Part shown: one piece after another, positions 7,579 to 16,622 of the stretch
Position numbering within the stretch: position 1 is the first letter of the stretch
Layout of the letters: each line of letters begins with the position of its first letter
NCBI GenBank assembly: GCA_040387835.1
Contig: JAZKCZ010000002.1
Coordinates: 769,818-833,817, forward strand
DNA: 64,000 nucleotides
Direction: 5' to 3'
DNA from: Myxococcota bacterium
Lineage (GTDB): Bacteria; Myxococcota; UBA727; JABDBI01
Program-made: the position numbers and the translations under genes
Notes under the pieces: generated by a model
What the model was told of the DNA's origin: nothing
The model's database searches: none
The model's input: only the letters and a program-made list of their open reading frames with translations

Positions 7579-9903
7579 ATGGAACGAATAATTTTTACCA
7601 CACTGATTGCGATATTATTGCCACTAAGCCTCTGGGGAAGTAACGCGCAAAGTCAGCCCAACTCCCCTATGAGATTCGAAGAAAATCTCGGCCAATGGCC
7701 AGAAAAAGTCTTGTTTGCTGGACGGGGCGGGGAGTCGCGCCTATTTGCCTTCACCAAAAAAGGGCTAACATTAAACAACGGCCTAGAGATTTCCTTCCAA
7801 AACAGCAATCCAAACCCTGAGGTATATGGCGGTAACGCCACCGGTGGCAAAAGCGCTTACTATGTAGGGAATCAGCTATATTGGGCCGAAAATGTCAGAC
7901 ATTTTGGCAGCATAGTTTATAAATCAATGTATCCGGGCATTGATATCGTTTTTTATCCCAGCGACAACGCCATCGAATATGACTTTATTGTGGCCCCCGG
8001 AGCCGATGCCTCACGAATTGAGTTATCTCTAAATGGACAAAAAAGCACTCGATTAACCAAAACTGGCGATTTACTAGTAAGCTCTGCAGTCGGCAGGATC
8101 CTGCTTAAAAAACCTATCTCTTACCAACTAAACCAAGCGGGCAAAAATGAAATTGCGAGTGCCTATCGAGTCATCGACAAAAAGCGCGTTGCTTTCGACC
8201 TAGGCTCATATGATCGCTCCAAGGAACTCGTCATAGACCCTGTCGTTGCCATGGGCGGTTCTGCCTATTTGGAAGGCAGTGCCCAAGAGGTGGTGCTAAC
8301 CATCGATTACAATTCTGCAACCTCTGCGATTGCTGTGGGCGGCTGGTCGAAATCGAGTAACTTTTTTAAGAAATTTAACGCCACATCATCCTATAATGAC
8401 AACACTCTCGGCGGCAGTGCCGATGGTTTTATAACCATCACTTCCTCCGATGGCAGCGCGATCAACTATTCAGTGTTCGTAGGCGGCACCATAACGGACG
8501 TGGTCAGTAGCCTAAAAATGGATACCGCCGGCAATGTCTATGCGGTTGGTTACACGAATTCCACAGCTTTCCCTCACCCAACCACACCCTGGAGCACCAC
8601 GGGTTCAGGAGATTTTGACGGCTTTGCCATCAAACTGACCCGAAATGCGACTGATCGATACACACTCACTTATTCGGTGCAAATCAATGGAACCGGAAGC
8701 ACTTTCCAACAGGCAACTCAACTCGTCTTAGACACCACCACGTCGGGCTGCACAACCGCGGGCAGTGCCTGTGCCGCCATTGTGGGAACTACCACCGCAA
8801 GCGACACCCTAGGTGATGCGCTATTTATCAAGTTAAGCTCAACCTTTACCACAGCATCTCCGGGCATCGCTGCTCGCATCATTGGTGGAACGGGACGAGA
8901 TGTCGGCCAGGCGATTATCCTGGGCCCATCAAACGTGCCTATTATCGCCGGGGAAACGCGTTCCAGCAGCACCTGGAAGCGCGGAGACGGCACTCTCACC
9001 ACCGCGGCACCTATTACTCTAGCAGGCACCCAAAACTTATTTGTCGCCAGACTCAGCGCCACCGGCCTACTTCCCGCAGCCAATACCACGACCAACTGGA
9101 TAAGAGGCATACCAACATCGGGGGGGATTCAGTCAATCGGTGGGCTAGAAACGGGTTCCACCACTGCCAGCTTCATTATTAGCGGCACGACCAACGCCAA
9201 TCTTACCGGTTTTGGAGGCAGTCGGCCTGGGGGTTTGGACATATTTGTCGGCAAATACAGCACCACTCTAGCCACCGCGGGATCTCAACTGGCAGTTACC
9301 ACAGGGAACTACCGAGGAGGCGTTGGAGACGACCTACAGTACGCGCCACAGAGCCTTTATGTGGATGCCAGCGAAAACATATTCATCACTGGCATGACTA
9401 GCCCCGCTGGATTTATTGCTACCAGCAACTTTACCGCTGGATCAGGCGATACGGCTGGTTTTGGCGCATGTCGAGCCGGGGGCACCAATGCTTTTATATC
9501 GAAATTTACCCTAGGAGCCAGTGCGCCCACCATCGACTATACGGTGTGCCTCAGCAGTGCGACTTCCACAACAACCTCAACCCTTTTCTCTTTAAGCTCA
9601 CTAGGTAATCGAGGGATCAGAGATCTAGGCAGCACCATCGTGAGCTATACCATTGCTGCTTCAGGCTCTGCGCCCAATTGCCGCTGCGGCAGAACCGTTG
9701 TTTTGGCGGCAGGTCTGACACATTCTTATATAGGCAGTGTGACCAGTGGAAACAATCATAATGGAGGTTTTCCATTCCTTAATCAGCCAGCGCTCCAAGG
9801 CGATGACACAACAGCCTTTTCTGGAGCCGCGTTTGACGCCTTTGTCAGCGCAATTTTGCAAGCAGATGCACCTTTAGCTGGTTGCGGGGGGACCTGTGTT
9901 TAG
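7579..9903 (+). CDS. Secreted SBBP-type beta-propeller repeat protein (DUF7948-like N-terminus)
   Basis: 774 residues. A signal peptide (MERIIFTTLIAILLPLSLWGSNA) precedes the N-terminal domain typical of SBBP proteins: FEENLGQWPEKVLF, then YPGIDIVFYPSDNAIEYDFIV and LLKKPISYQ (about 30-215). From about 220 to the end it consists of repeated beta segments with Gly/Thr/Ser-rich linkers (AVGYTNSTAFP, DGFAIKL, NVYAVG), as in SBBP beta propellers. The C-terminus carries cysteines (NCRCG, LAGCGGTC). It is likely surface or extracellular. The next gene starts 9 bases later, so an operon is likely. Ligand unknown. Confidence 0.8.
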   Translation: MERIIFTTLIAILLPLSLWGSNAQSQPNSPMRFEENLGQWPEKVLFAGRGGESRLFAFTKKGLTLNNGLEISFQNSNPNPEVYGGNATGGKSAYYVGNQLYWAENVRHFGSIVYKSMYPGIDIVFYPSDNAIEYDFIVAPGADASRIELSLNGQKSTRLTKTGDLLVSSAVGRILLKKPISYQLNQAGKNEIASAYRVIDKKRVAFDLGSYDRSKELVIDPVVAMGGSAYLEGSAQEVVLTIDYNSATSAIAVGGWSKSSNFFKKFNATSSYNDNTLGGSADGFITITSSDGSAINYSVFVGGTITDVVSSLKMDTAGNVYAVGYTNSTAFPHPTTPWSTTGSGDFDGFAIKLTRNATDRYTLTYSVQINGTGSTFQQATQLVLDTTTSGCTTAGSACAAIVGTTTASDTLGDALFIKLSSTFTTASPGIAARIIGGTGRDVGQAIILGPSNVPIIAGETRSSSTWKRGDGTLTTAAPITLAGTQNLFVARLSATGLLPAANTTTNWIRGIPTSGGIQSIGGLETGSTTASFIISGTTNANLTGFGGSRPGGLDIFVGKYSTTLATAGSQLAVTTGNYRGGVGDDLQYAPQSLYVDASENIFITGMTSPAGFIATSNFTAGSGDTAGFGACRAGGTNAFISKFTLGASAPTIDYTVCLSSATSTTTSTLFSLSSLGNRGIRDLGSTIVSYTIAASGSAPNCRCGRTVVLAAGLTHSYIGSVTSGNNHNGGFPFLNQPALQGDDTTAFSGAAFDAFVSAILQADAPLAGCGGTCV

Positions 9904-9912
9904 GAGCTAAGT

Positions 9913-11361
9913 ATGTATAAATTAACTTATTTTTTTGCTATTTTGACCCTTGGCGCAGGATTTGCCTTTGCCGAAGATATTATTCTAAATCCAGGCTTTG
10001 AAACTGGCAGCCTATCTGACTGGACCATCAGCGATGACTTAGTCGGACGCGATGCCCAGGTGGTTGTCAAAACCAACACCAATTATATCCCGGTGGGGGG
10101 CGAATATTTCGCAGCTATTCCTGCTGGCTGTAGAGATAACAGCATCCGTCAGTCTTTTGAAGCTGTTGCTGGCGATCAGATTCAAATTTGGACCTATTTT
10201 GAGCCAGTGGACTCGATGCCCTATAACGATAGTGGCTCGATCATCCTAGAATTTCCCAACAACGACAACTTACAGCTTTTCTACGGTGACGTTCTAACCG
10301 GAAACTCAGGTTGGACACTGCTGAACTACACGTTTACCCTTTCAGGCACTTACGCCATCGTAGCGAACTCACATAACGAAGCTGACTGCAATTTCCCGAG
10401 CGTTTTAGGTTTAGATAAAGTTGTTTATATTTCTAACGGTACCGTTAATTTACCTGACACAGCTGATTATTACATGCTGTTTAAAGATATTGGCCGTAGT
10501 AGCAGCAGCAATCCAAAAACCAATCGAGTTGCCCTGAAAAATGATGATTTTGACATAGATAACGTTTACAGCATTAAAGACCTAAGCGATGTCGCGTTGC
10601 CTACTCAAATAGTCTACGGAACCAGCACGGTTAATATCAACAATAGACAGCTTCAATACAATGTCTATCCTTTGAGTGGCTCTTACTCAAACAACTCTAA
10701 AAAGGTTAAATTCGAAAATATTTTTGAGACCTTAAACGCTCAATACACCATATCCAGACCTACCACGTTGCTGGCACCTACCAGCGTAGGCTCTACTACG
10801 CCTGGCGTAGGCAGCTACTATGTCTGTTATGATATTAACCAAGGTTATTCGCATAAAGGCTTTGATGAAAAAGGTCCTGCTAAAGGCTCGTCGCGCTGTG
10901 ACTATAGGCATGGCAAAAAATACCATGGTCTTCGCTATCATCATGATGACTTAGACGTGACACTGGCCAATAGCGCAATCACGCCAGCTCTAGGTTATGA
11001 CTTAAGAAAAGCAACTCAGTTTTGCGTGCCAGTGAACGTCAAGTTGTCAGACGGCACCGTGTTAGAATCTAACCAAAGTGCTCAAAATAATCTGGTTTGT
11101 TACGATATTCAAAGACGTAGCAGCTTGAAAGAGTACGTGAGCGTTTTGCTTACCGATCAGTTCATTAGCGAAACAGTTAAGTTTAAATCAGACCGCGAAC
11201 TATGCGTACCAACCAAGGTTTTGGATATCGAAGATGTGAAAACCAGAAGCCACAGCAAGCCCTCTTGCGGTGACAATGACGATAGACGCAATGGTCGTCA
11301 TGGACGCCCAAGCAACAACGGCAACCACGGCTCATGGGGCCGGGGTTGGGGCAGGAAGTAA
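9913..11361 (+). CDS. Secreted protein with N-terminal NPGFETG carbohydrate-binding-like domain and His/Arg/Gly-rich tail
   Basis: 482 residues. A signal peptide (MYKLTYFFAILTLGAGFAFA) is followed by NPGFETGSLSDWTI, the hallmark start of a jelly-roll domain of the carbohydrate-binding/choice-of-anchor type, to about residue 180. The middle (200-430) contains two related segments (YYVCYDINQGYSHKGF and LVCYDIQRRSSLKEY, each with CVP-containing strands), suggesting an internal duplication. The last 30 residues are basic and low in complexity (DDRRNGRHGRPSNNGNHG). AGGAG precedes the ATG. It is probably displayed or released with the preceding SBBP protein. Function unknown. Confidence 0.78.
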   Translation: MYKLTYFFAILTLGAGFAFAEDIILNPGFETGSLSDWTISDDLVGRDAQVVVKTNTNYIPVGGEYFAAIPAGCRDNSIRQSFEAVAGDQIQIWTYFEPVDSMPYNDSGSIILEFPNNDNLQLFYGDVLTGNSGWTLLNYTFTLSGTYAIVANSHNEADCNFPSVLGLDKVVYISNGTVNLPDTADYYMLFKDIGRSSSSNPKTNRVALKNDDFDIDNVYSIKDLSDVALPTQIVYGTSTVNINNRQLQYNVYPLSGSYSNNSKKVKFENIFETLNAQYTISRPTTLLAPTSVGSTTPGVGSYYVCYDINQGYSHKGFDEKGPAKGSSRCDYRHGKKYHGLRYHHDDLDVTLANSAITPALGYDLRKATQFCVPVNVKLSDGTVLESNQSAQNNLVCYDIQRRSSLKEYVSVLLTDQFISETVKFKSDRELCVPTKVLDIEDVKTRSHSKPSCGDNDDRRNGRHGRPSNNGNHGSWGRGWGRK

Positions 11362-11368
11362 AAACCTT

Positions 11369-12565
11369 ATGTTGAAGCTGATTGCCGCCATCTTGCTCGT
11401 CAGTGCTACCAGTTGCACGCGGCAGCAGTCAGCTTCGTCTCTCAATGGCGATACAGGATCGGGCGACAGCCCTGCTTCAAATCCCACTTCGCCTCCCGTA
11501 AATCCACAACAATACCATCGGCTCGTGGGAAGCACTGGCACCAGCTTGTTTAGCATCCCCACAGGCGGCGGCAGCTTTGAAAGCATTCAAAACTTAGATC
11601 CATCCAAGGGCCAAGAACCTTATGGGGCAATGCTCAAAGCCTCTGATGGCAAACTGTACGGACTTCATAGTGTTGGCGGCTCGCATGGCTTTGGTGTCTT
11701 GTTTCAACTAGATCCAAGCTCGGGCGAGTACCGCATTAAACACGAGTTTGCGGATACAGACGGCGCACTTCCCAAAGGATCGCTCATTCAGGTTCAAAAT
11801 GGCAAGCTGGTGGGCCTCGCTACCGGCGGCGGTAATACAGGAAATGGGGTTATCTTCGAATTTGATCCAGCGGGCGATGTTTACACGGTAGTCCATGAAT
11901 TCGATGCCGCTGAATCGGATGGCAGCAATCCCTATGGCGCTCTCATCGAGTCAGCCGACGGAAAGCTGTATGGCTACGCCTATGCCGGCGGTCTCAATGG
12001 CGCAGGGACGCTTTACTCTTTTGATCTGGGCAGCAGAACCTATCAAAAAGAATGGACTTTTGATCCAACCAGCGGTGCTAATCCACGAGGAAGGTTGATC
12101 CAGGGGGCAGACGGACTATTATATGGGCTGACATATCAAGGTGGCGCCAACGGATGTGGTGTATTGTTCAGCTTTAACACCGACACCAAAACTTACACCG
12201 ATCTATATGATTTTACCGACACCACAGGATCGTACCCCAAGGGCTCTCTCCTTTTGGTTGGCGAGCAGCTTTACGGACTGACCAGCGCCGGCGGCACGTC
12301 CGATAAAGGCGTTTTGTTCAGCTTTGAGCCTGGTGCCACGCCAGCATATCAAGTTAAGTACAATTTCGACAATGTTCACGGCTCAACGCCCGAAGACAGC
12401 CTGGTGCGTGCAGCAAGCGACGGAGCCCTCTACGGGCTGACAAGCGCTGGTGGCGCGTCAGATAAAGGCGTTTTGTTCACATTTAACCTTGAAAGTCTGA
12501 GCTTAACCGTACTCTACGATTTCACCGGCCAGATACCGTTGGGCTCTCTCATTGAAATTGATTAG
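11369..12565 (+). CDS. Lipoprotein with GloVer-type tandem repeats
   Basis: 398 residues from ATG 11369. An in-frame upstream start would overlap the previous gene and lacks the signal sequence. MLKLIAAILLVSATSC is a lipoprotein-like signal with Cys16 as acceptor, although -3 is Ala rather than Leu. The rest is tandem repeats of about 50 residues with the pattern DGKLYG-(8-10)-GVLFSFD-(8)-Y-(6)-F, matching the GloVer repeat family (TIGR03803), a beta-propeller-like repeat common in surface proteins. It is 7 bases after the previous stop and probably in the same operon. Binding partner unknown. Confidence 0.85.
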   Translation: MLKLIAAILLVSATSCTRQQSASSLNGDTGSGDSPASNPTSPPVNPQQYHRLVGSTGTSLFSIPTGGGSFESIQNLDPSKGQEPYGAMLKASDGKLYGLHSVGGSHGFGVLFQLDPSSGEYRIKHEFADTDGALPKGSLIQVQNGKLVGLATGGGNTGNGVIFEFDPAGDVYTVVHEFDAAESDGSNPYGALIESADGKLYGYAYAGGLNGAGTLYSFDLGSRTYQKEWTFDPTSGANPRGRLIQGADGLLYGLTYQGGANGCGVLFSFNTDTKTYTDLYDFTDTTGSYPKGSLLLVGEQLYGLTSAGGTSDKGVLFSFEPGATPAYQVKYNFDNVHGSTPEDSLVRAASDGALYGLTSAGGASDKGVLFTFNLESLSLTVLYDFTGQIPLGSLIEID

Positions 12566-12608
12566 CGAATCACACCAATTTAAACAGCAGCTTTGTATAA
12601 TCAGCCGC

Positions 12609-14369
12609 ATGAATGCCTTCGCAGGTTACATTTCACTCAGCAGCCAAGCTGTACTCGAGCAAAAAATACACTATATGGCGGAAAATCTGGTTCGCTACCA
12701 ACCAGACGAGCAACATTTTTTTGGGGACCACCGCGCCAGATTTGTTCAACTGGTGCGTTACAACACACCCGAATCAAAAAACCACAAACCACATGCCGGC
12801 TATCTGCACGACATTCGCCTGGATGGTGAATTTGAAGGCAGCGATGCAGATTTCGCTCTAAATACTTTTAAAAAACACGGCGTCGAAGGTTTCAAAAATT
12901 TGCGGGGCGATTTTGCCCTCGCCCTTTGGGACAATGCTTCTGGCGAGCTAACCTGCCTCAGAGACGCGGTAGGGCAGCGACTTTTATACTACACCTACCG
13001 TCCAGGAAAGTTTTTGGCCTTTGCCACCACCATCCGTGCCTTAACTTCGTTGCCGGAAATCAGGCAACGCGCCAATCAAGACAAGGCCTCGGAATTTCTG
13101 ATGCTCATGAGTTCCGCACCCGAGCAAACATTTTATCAAGATATCCATCGTCTTGCCCCTGGCCACAGCTTGCACCTAACCAGAGGACAGCTCACGACCA
13201 AAAAATTCAGTCATTGGCCCATCATTAAACCGATTCACTTTGCCAAGCCTCAAGATTACGAAGAAGCCTTTTTAGAACTATTTGCCAGCGCCATCAAAAG
13301 CCGGTCTCGAAGTCTGTATCCCATAGGCGCCCATTTGAGTGGTGGCCTGGACTCGTCCTCTGTGGCTGCCCTTGCCGCGCAAATGGGACAAACGATCCAT
13401 ACCTATAGCGCATTTCCCCCCATTGGCTTTACTGGACAACAAAAACCTGGTTGGAATCTAGATGATACCCACCACGTTCTGTCGCTGACTCGAAAAAATC
13501 CAAATCTAAAACCAACCATTCTGCGCTCCGAAAATAAAAACCTATTTTCAAACCTGAATGACAGTTACCCCTATTTGGACGGACCGCCCCTAAATCCGTG
13601 GAACCGTGTTTGGACGGACGAAATTTTCGAAGCCGCGGCAAAAAACAACGTTAGAACTCTTTTAAGTGGCGCCATGGGAAATGCGACAATTTCTTGGCAT
13701 GGCCACACCGTAAAACAACAGCTAGGGCGCCTCGCGCGCCAAAGCACCAACTGGCTGGGTCGGCCCTGGGCTGAGGCCCTTAAGCAATGCGCCATTTCTG
13801 AAAAGGCAGCGAGCGCAAAAAAAGAAATCTTTCACAGGCACCACTGGCGCCTACAAAATCCTCGGATGGCCATGGTCAGCGGCGGCCTCGTCCAAGAGGC
13901 GCTGGCTTTCTTTAGTGCAGAAAGAGCGATCTGGGGCATCGAAGTCCGTGATCCCACGCACGATCAAGCCTTGGTCGAATTCTGCCTTGGCTTACCGAAC
14001 AACCAATTTGTAAGCAAAGGCATGAACCGCAGTTTGATTCGCCGATCAATGAAAGGCTTTCTGTCAGAAGAGATAAGGCTTCGAGTCGACAAAGGGGACC
14101 AACTATCTCACTGGCCAATTAAGATAGACGAGACGTACCATCAAATGAAAGAAGAATGGGCCCAGTTGGCGGTTTGTCCCACCGTATCTCCGTTAGTAGA
14201 TGCTGCGCGCCTTTCGGGAATGATTGAAACTTGGCCCAAACTTGAGGTAGGCTTGCGTGAAACGAAGGGAGAATATCGGACTGTCTGGCTTAGAGCCTTT
14301 TTCTTGGCCCGATATGTCAGTTGGATTGAACATGGTGGAAGAAGAAAAGAAGGCCTGGGTAGCCCCTGA
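12609..14369 (+). CDS. Asparagine synthetase-like lasso peptide cyclase (C protein)
   Basis: 586 residues. ATG 12609 is chosen because the family fold starts at MNAFAGYISL; an in-frame start at 12552 lies inside the upstream gene. The N-terminal glutaminase-like domain lacks the catalytic Cys2 (MNAFAG, not MCGI), so it cannot use glutamine as asparagine synthetase B does. The ATP-pyrophosphatase loop SGGLDSSS is at about 244-251. LLSGAMGNATIS (about 350-361) and VRDPTHDQALVEFCLGLP (about 446-463) match what I know of lasso cyclases, which adenylate an Asp/Glu side chain and join it to residue 1 of the core. It overlaps the putative precursor gene by 38 bases. No leader peptidase gene is adjacent. 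Confidence 0.75.
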   Translation: MNAFAGYISLSSQAVLEQKIHYMAENLVRYQPDEQHFFGDHRARFVQLVRYNTPESKNHKPHAGYLHDIRLDGEFEGSDADFALNTFKKHGVEGFKNLRGDFALALWDNASGELTCLRDAVGQRLLYYTYRPGKFLAFATTIRALTSLPEIRQRANQDKASEFLMLMSSAPEQTFYQDIHRLAPGHSLHLTRGQLTTKKFSHWPIIKPIHFAKPQDYEEAFLELFASAIKSRSRSLYPIGAHLSGGLDSSSVAALAAQMGQTIHTYSAFPPIGFTGQQKPGWNLDDTHHVLSLTRKNPNLKPTILRSENKNLFSNLNDSYPYLDGPPLNPWNRVWTDEIFEAAAKNNVRTLLSGAMGNATISWHGHTVKQQLGRLARQSTNWLGRPWAEALKQCAISEKAASAKKEIFHRHHWRLQNPRMAMVSGGLVQEALAFFSAERAIWGIEVRDPTHDQALVEFCLGLPNNQFVSKGMNRSLIRRSMKGFLSEEIRLRVDKGDQLSHWPIKIDETYHQMKEEWAQLAVCPTVSPLVDAARLSGMIETWPKLEVGLRETKGEYRTVWLRAFFLARYVSWIEHGGRRKEGLGSP

Positions 14370-14451
14370 AATTATTTTAATCGCAGACGTCAAATTGGAG
14401 ACAGAATTCAACTTTGGCGGCTCAGGCGATTTGCAGCTATTGGGTTCATGA
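14332..14451 (+). CDS. Putative lasso peptide precursor (A peptide), 39 residues
   Basis: Reading from ATG 14332, Trp9 and Pro12 start a leader motif. Counting from Pro, Ile is at +2, Ala at +6 and Thr at +12, the spacing of the lasso leader pattern YxxPxLxxxGxxxxxT with conservative changes. Thr24 would be the -2 residue, leaving the core FNFGGSGDLQLLGS. Its Asp is at core position 8, right for an eight-residue ring closed onto Phe1. The gene overlaps the cyclase gene at its 5' end, and its TGA overlaps the next ATG (ATGA). An in-frame start at 14257 exists but lies within the cyclase. The core is short, and B proteins are absent nearby. Confidence 0.6.
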   Translation: MVEEEKKAWVAPEIILIADVKLETEFNFGGSGDLQLLGS

Positions 14452-14933
14452 AACGCGGATTTACCATTGTCGAGCTCGTTTTAAGCATCGCCATTTTAGG
14501 CGTTATCGCTTTTGCGGTAGCACCTGGCATTAAGGCAGCAGTCGATAACTACGTCTTAATTACCACGCGAAGACAAGGTGTTACCGAAGCTCGAAACGCC
14601 ATGGAGCGCATGATTCGCGAGTTAAGGCTCTTGCCAGCCAGCGCTCAATTAACCAACATCGCTGCTACATATGTGGTCTTTCAATACCCGGTAGGAACTA
14701 CCATTCTCTACTATAGCTACGCAGGCGGTTTATATCGGAACTCAGACTTGCTACTCTCCAATATTACTAGCCTCAATTTTGCCTATTACGACCAATCCGG
14801 CGTGGTTACCGCCACACCCGCCAACGTACGCAGCATTGAAATTAGCCTTACCACCGATTTACCCTACACCTTACGCACACGCGTATTCATGCCCAATACC
14901 GGCAACGAATATCAAGGGTTTAGCCAACAATGA
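14448..14933 (+). CDS. Type IV pilin-like / pseudopilin (prepilin-type signal)
   Basis: 161 residues. The class III prepilin signal MKRG|FTIVELVLSIAILGVIAF has the cleavage Gly, methylated Phe and Glu5, followed by the long hydrophobic helix and an amphipathic extension (VTEARNAMERMIRELRLLP). The C-terminal globular part is beta-rich. The size and the ARNAMERMIREL segment fit a minor pseudopilin of a type II secretion or type IV pilus system. Start and stop overlap both neighbours (ATGA on each side), giving tight coupling to the putative lasso precursor. No other pilus genes are in the window. Confidence 0.85.
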   Translation: MKRGFTIVELVLSIAILGVIAFAVAPGIKAAVDNYVLITTRRQGVTEARNAMERMIRELRLLPASAQLTNIAATYVVFQYPVGTTILYYSYAGGLYRNSDLLLSNITSLNFAYYDQSGVVTATPANVRSIEISLTTDLPYTLRTRVFMPNTGNEYQGFSQQ

Positions 14934-15862
14934 GAGGAACTTCATTAATTGCAGCAGTGGTCGCTATCGGCATTATCGGTACCATGTCCATGGGCCTGCC
15001 TGTATTGGTCAGCGAAAACCAAGCTTTAAGAACAGGCCAGTTGCAAAACACGCAAGCCTACTATTCCTCCAGAGCCGGGCTAGAATTCGCCAAACGTCAA
15101 TTATTTTTAGATGCGGTGCTCAGCACGATTCCGGCGAGGCAGTTTGTAGGCACATCCTGGACTTTCACGCGCACCGCGGGCACAGTCAGAGCGGCAGGCA
15201 CTTACGGTAACTCGACAGATACATTCTCATACAGCGGAGACGTTATTTTCTTGGTAGCCAGCGCCACTAGCACTAGCACCGGCACCACCTCTTTAGTCGT
15301 CAACGTTCCAACGGGCACTCAAAATGGCGACACCATGTTAGCGGCCGTCACAGCACGTACCAATGCGGTCACATTTACCACGCCCGCCGGTTGGACCTTG
15401 GTGTTGACACAAACGCAAACCAGCGCGAATACCGGCGTGATCAGAATCTACCGAAAAACTGCCTCTGGCTCAGAGCCGGCTTCTTATACCTTCACCTTGA
15501 ACTCAAATCAGGACGTCGTAGCCGGCATTTTAACCTTCAGAAATGCCAACGCGACAAACCCCATTGACGCCTCTGCTTCGGCCGCCACCGCTTCCGCCAC
15601 CGCGCAGGCGGCACCAACGGTAACCACAACCGTGACCGACACCATGATCGTCACCTTTCATGGGATCAACCGGGGCACGACGTTTACGGCTCCTACGGGC
15701 ATGACCGAAATTTTTGATATCCGAAGCGACGCCACCACCAATGGCATAACGCTCCTGGCCAGCATGGTTCCCAAACCCACCACCGGCGCTTCAGGAACCA
15801 AAACAGCGACAGCTGCTGCAGCGCAAAGAGGTCAAACGGTCACGGTTGCGCTGGAGCAATAG
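14930..15862 (+). CDS. PilX/GspK-like pilin-type N-terminus with beta-rich C-terminal domain
   Basis: 310 residues. The N-terminus (MRGTSLIAAVVAIGIIGTMSMGLP) is a prepilin-like hydrophobic helix without Glu5. It is followed by QNTQAYYSSRAGLEFAKRQL, the segment seen in PilX/GspK-type minor pilins. From about 100 onward the protein is a Thr/Ser/Ala-rich beta domain (TTSLVVNVPTGTQNGDTMLA, TTPAGWTLV, TMIVTFHGIN) resembling adhesin-type beta sandwiches. It overlaps the previous pseudopilin by 4 bases. Likely a tip or minor component carrying an adhesive domain (inference). Confidence 0.7.
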   Translation: MRGTSLIAAVVAIGIIGTMSMGLPVLVSENQALRTGQLQNTQAYYSSRAGLEFAKRQLFLDAVLSTIPARQFVGTSWTFTRTAGTVRAAGTYGNSTDTFSYSGDVIFLVASATSTSTGTTSLVVNVPTGTQNGDTMLAAVTARTNAVTFTTPAGWTLVLTQTQTSANTGVIRIYRKTASGSEPASYTFTLNSNQDVVAGILTFRNANATNPIDASASAATASATAQAAPTVTTTVTDTMIVTFHGINRGTTFTAPTGMTEIFDIRSDATTNGITLLASMVPKPTTGASGTKTATAAAAQRGQTVTVALEQ

Positions 15863-15919
15863 CCGATCATGAACTAAAAGCCGCGCCACCAAGCGTTGTT
15901 CTCCGCAGGAGAACGATTA

Positions 15920-16621
15920 ATGAAAAAAAGAACCCTGGCAGCTTTCATGCTTTCAAGCAGCCTACTGTGCGCGCACGGTATAAATGATATTTCTAGAGAA
16001 TTTGGCAACCGGCTCGCTGACACCTTCCATCAGATACTTCAAAGTATGGAATACAAAATGGGAAATCGATATGCGGAGATGGGTATTGATAGCAAACTCG
16101 TCAACTATCTCGAAGATCGCATAAGAACTACAGCAATAGATGAATTCGGCACCGAACACTTAGATAAAATTGCCGCCAAATGCTCAGCCAGAGATCTCGA
16201 TCTAATCTACGATTTCACTGCAACAACGGTTAAAAAATATGTCGTTAAGCTAGGCAATATCATGAAGGCACCGCTGCCCTTCATGTCGGACGAAAAATTC
16301 ACCGCTCTATGCCTAAAGACCGCGGAACAAGTTCACACTGCCTTCGAGGCATCAGGGCAGCTCGAAAGCTATCACAGCGCCATCAAAGAAGGAAATTACG
16401 AACTGGCGACAGACATCGTTAAAAAAACCCTTAAAGGCAACGACGCCATCGCCAACTTGGGCATGGTGCTGCTGGTGTTTTTCATGGAAGCCCAGGACAT
16501 GATTTCCAAGCACTTCAAAGAAGATCTGGAAGAGTTAGAAGGCACACTATTTAAAAAAGGCGCATTAACGCCTTCCTGCAAATCCCTGATAAAAGGACCC
16601 AGCGCCGAAGAAGAGCTTTAG
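15920..16621 (+). CDS. Secreted hypothetical helical protein
   Basis: 233 residues from ATG 15920, preceded by GCAGGAGAAC. A signal peptide (MKKRTLAAFMLSSSLLCAHG) begins here, and an in-frame start 24 bases upstream lacks it. The body is charged and predominantly helical (YKMGNRYAEMGIDSKLVNYL; DIVKKTLKGNDAIANLGMVL), with two or three cysteines. There is no recognised domain. It is separated from the pilin gene by 57 bases and convergent with the gene at 16623. Function unknown. Confidence 0.72.
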   Translation: MKKRTLAAFMLSSSLLCAHGINDISREFGNRLADTFHQILQSMEYKMGNRYAEMGIDSKLVNYLEDRIRTTAIDEFGTEHLDKIAAKCSARDLDLIYDFTATTVKKYVVKLGNIMKAPLPFMSDEKFTALCLKTAEQVHTAFEASGQLESYHSAIKEGNYELATDIVKKTLKGNDAIANLGMVLLVFFMEAQDMISKHFKEDLEELEGTLFKKGALTPSCKSLIKGPSAEEEL

Positions 16622-16622
16622 C

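Noticed and set aside
12609-14369. Genuine asparagine synthetase B
   Set aside because: Cys2 needed for glutaminase activity is absent and the C-terminal signature segments resemble lasso cyclases rather than AsnB.
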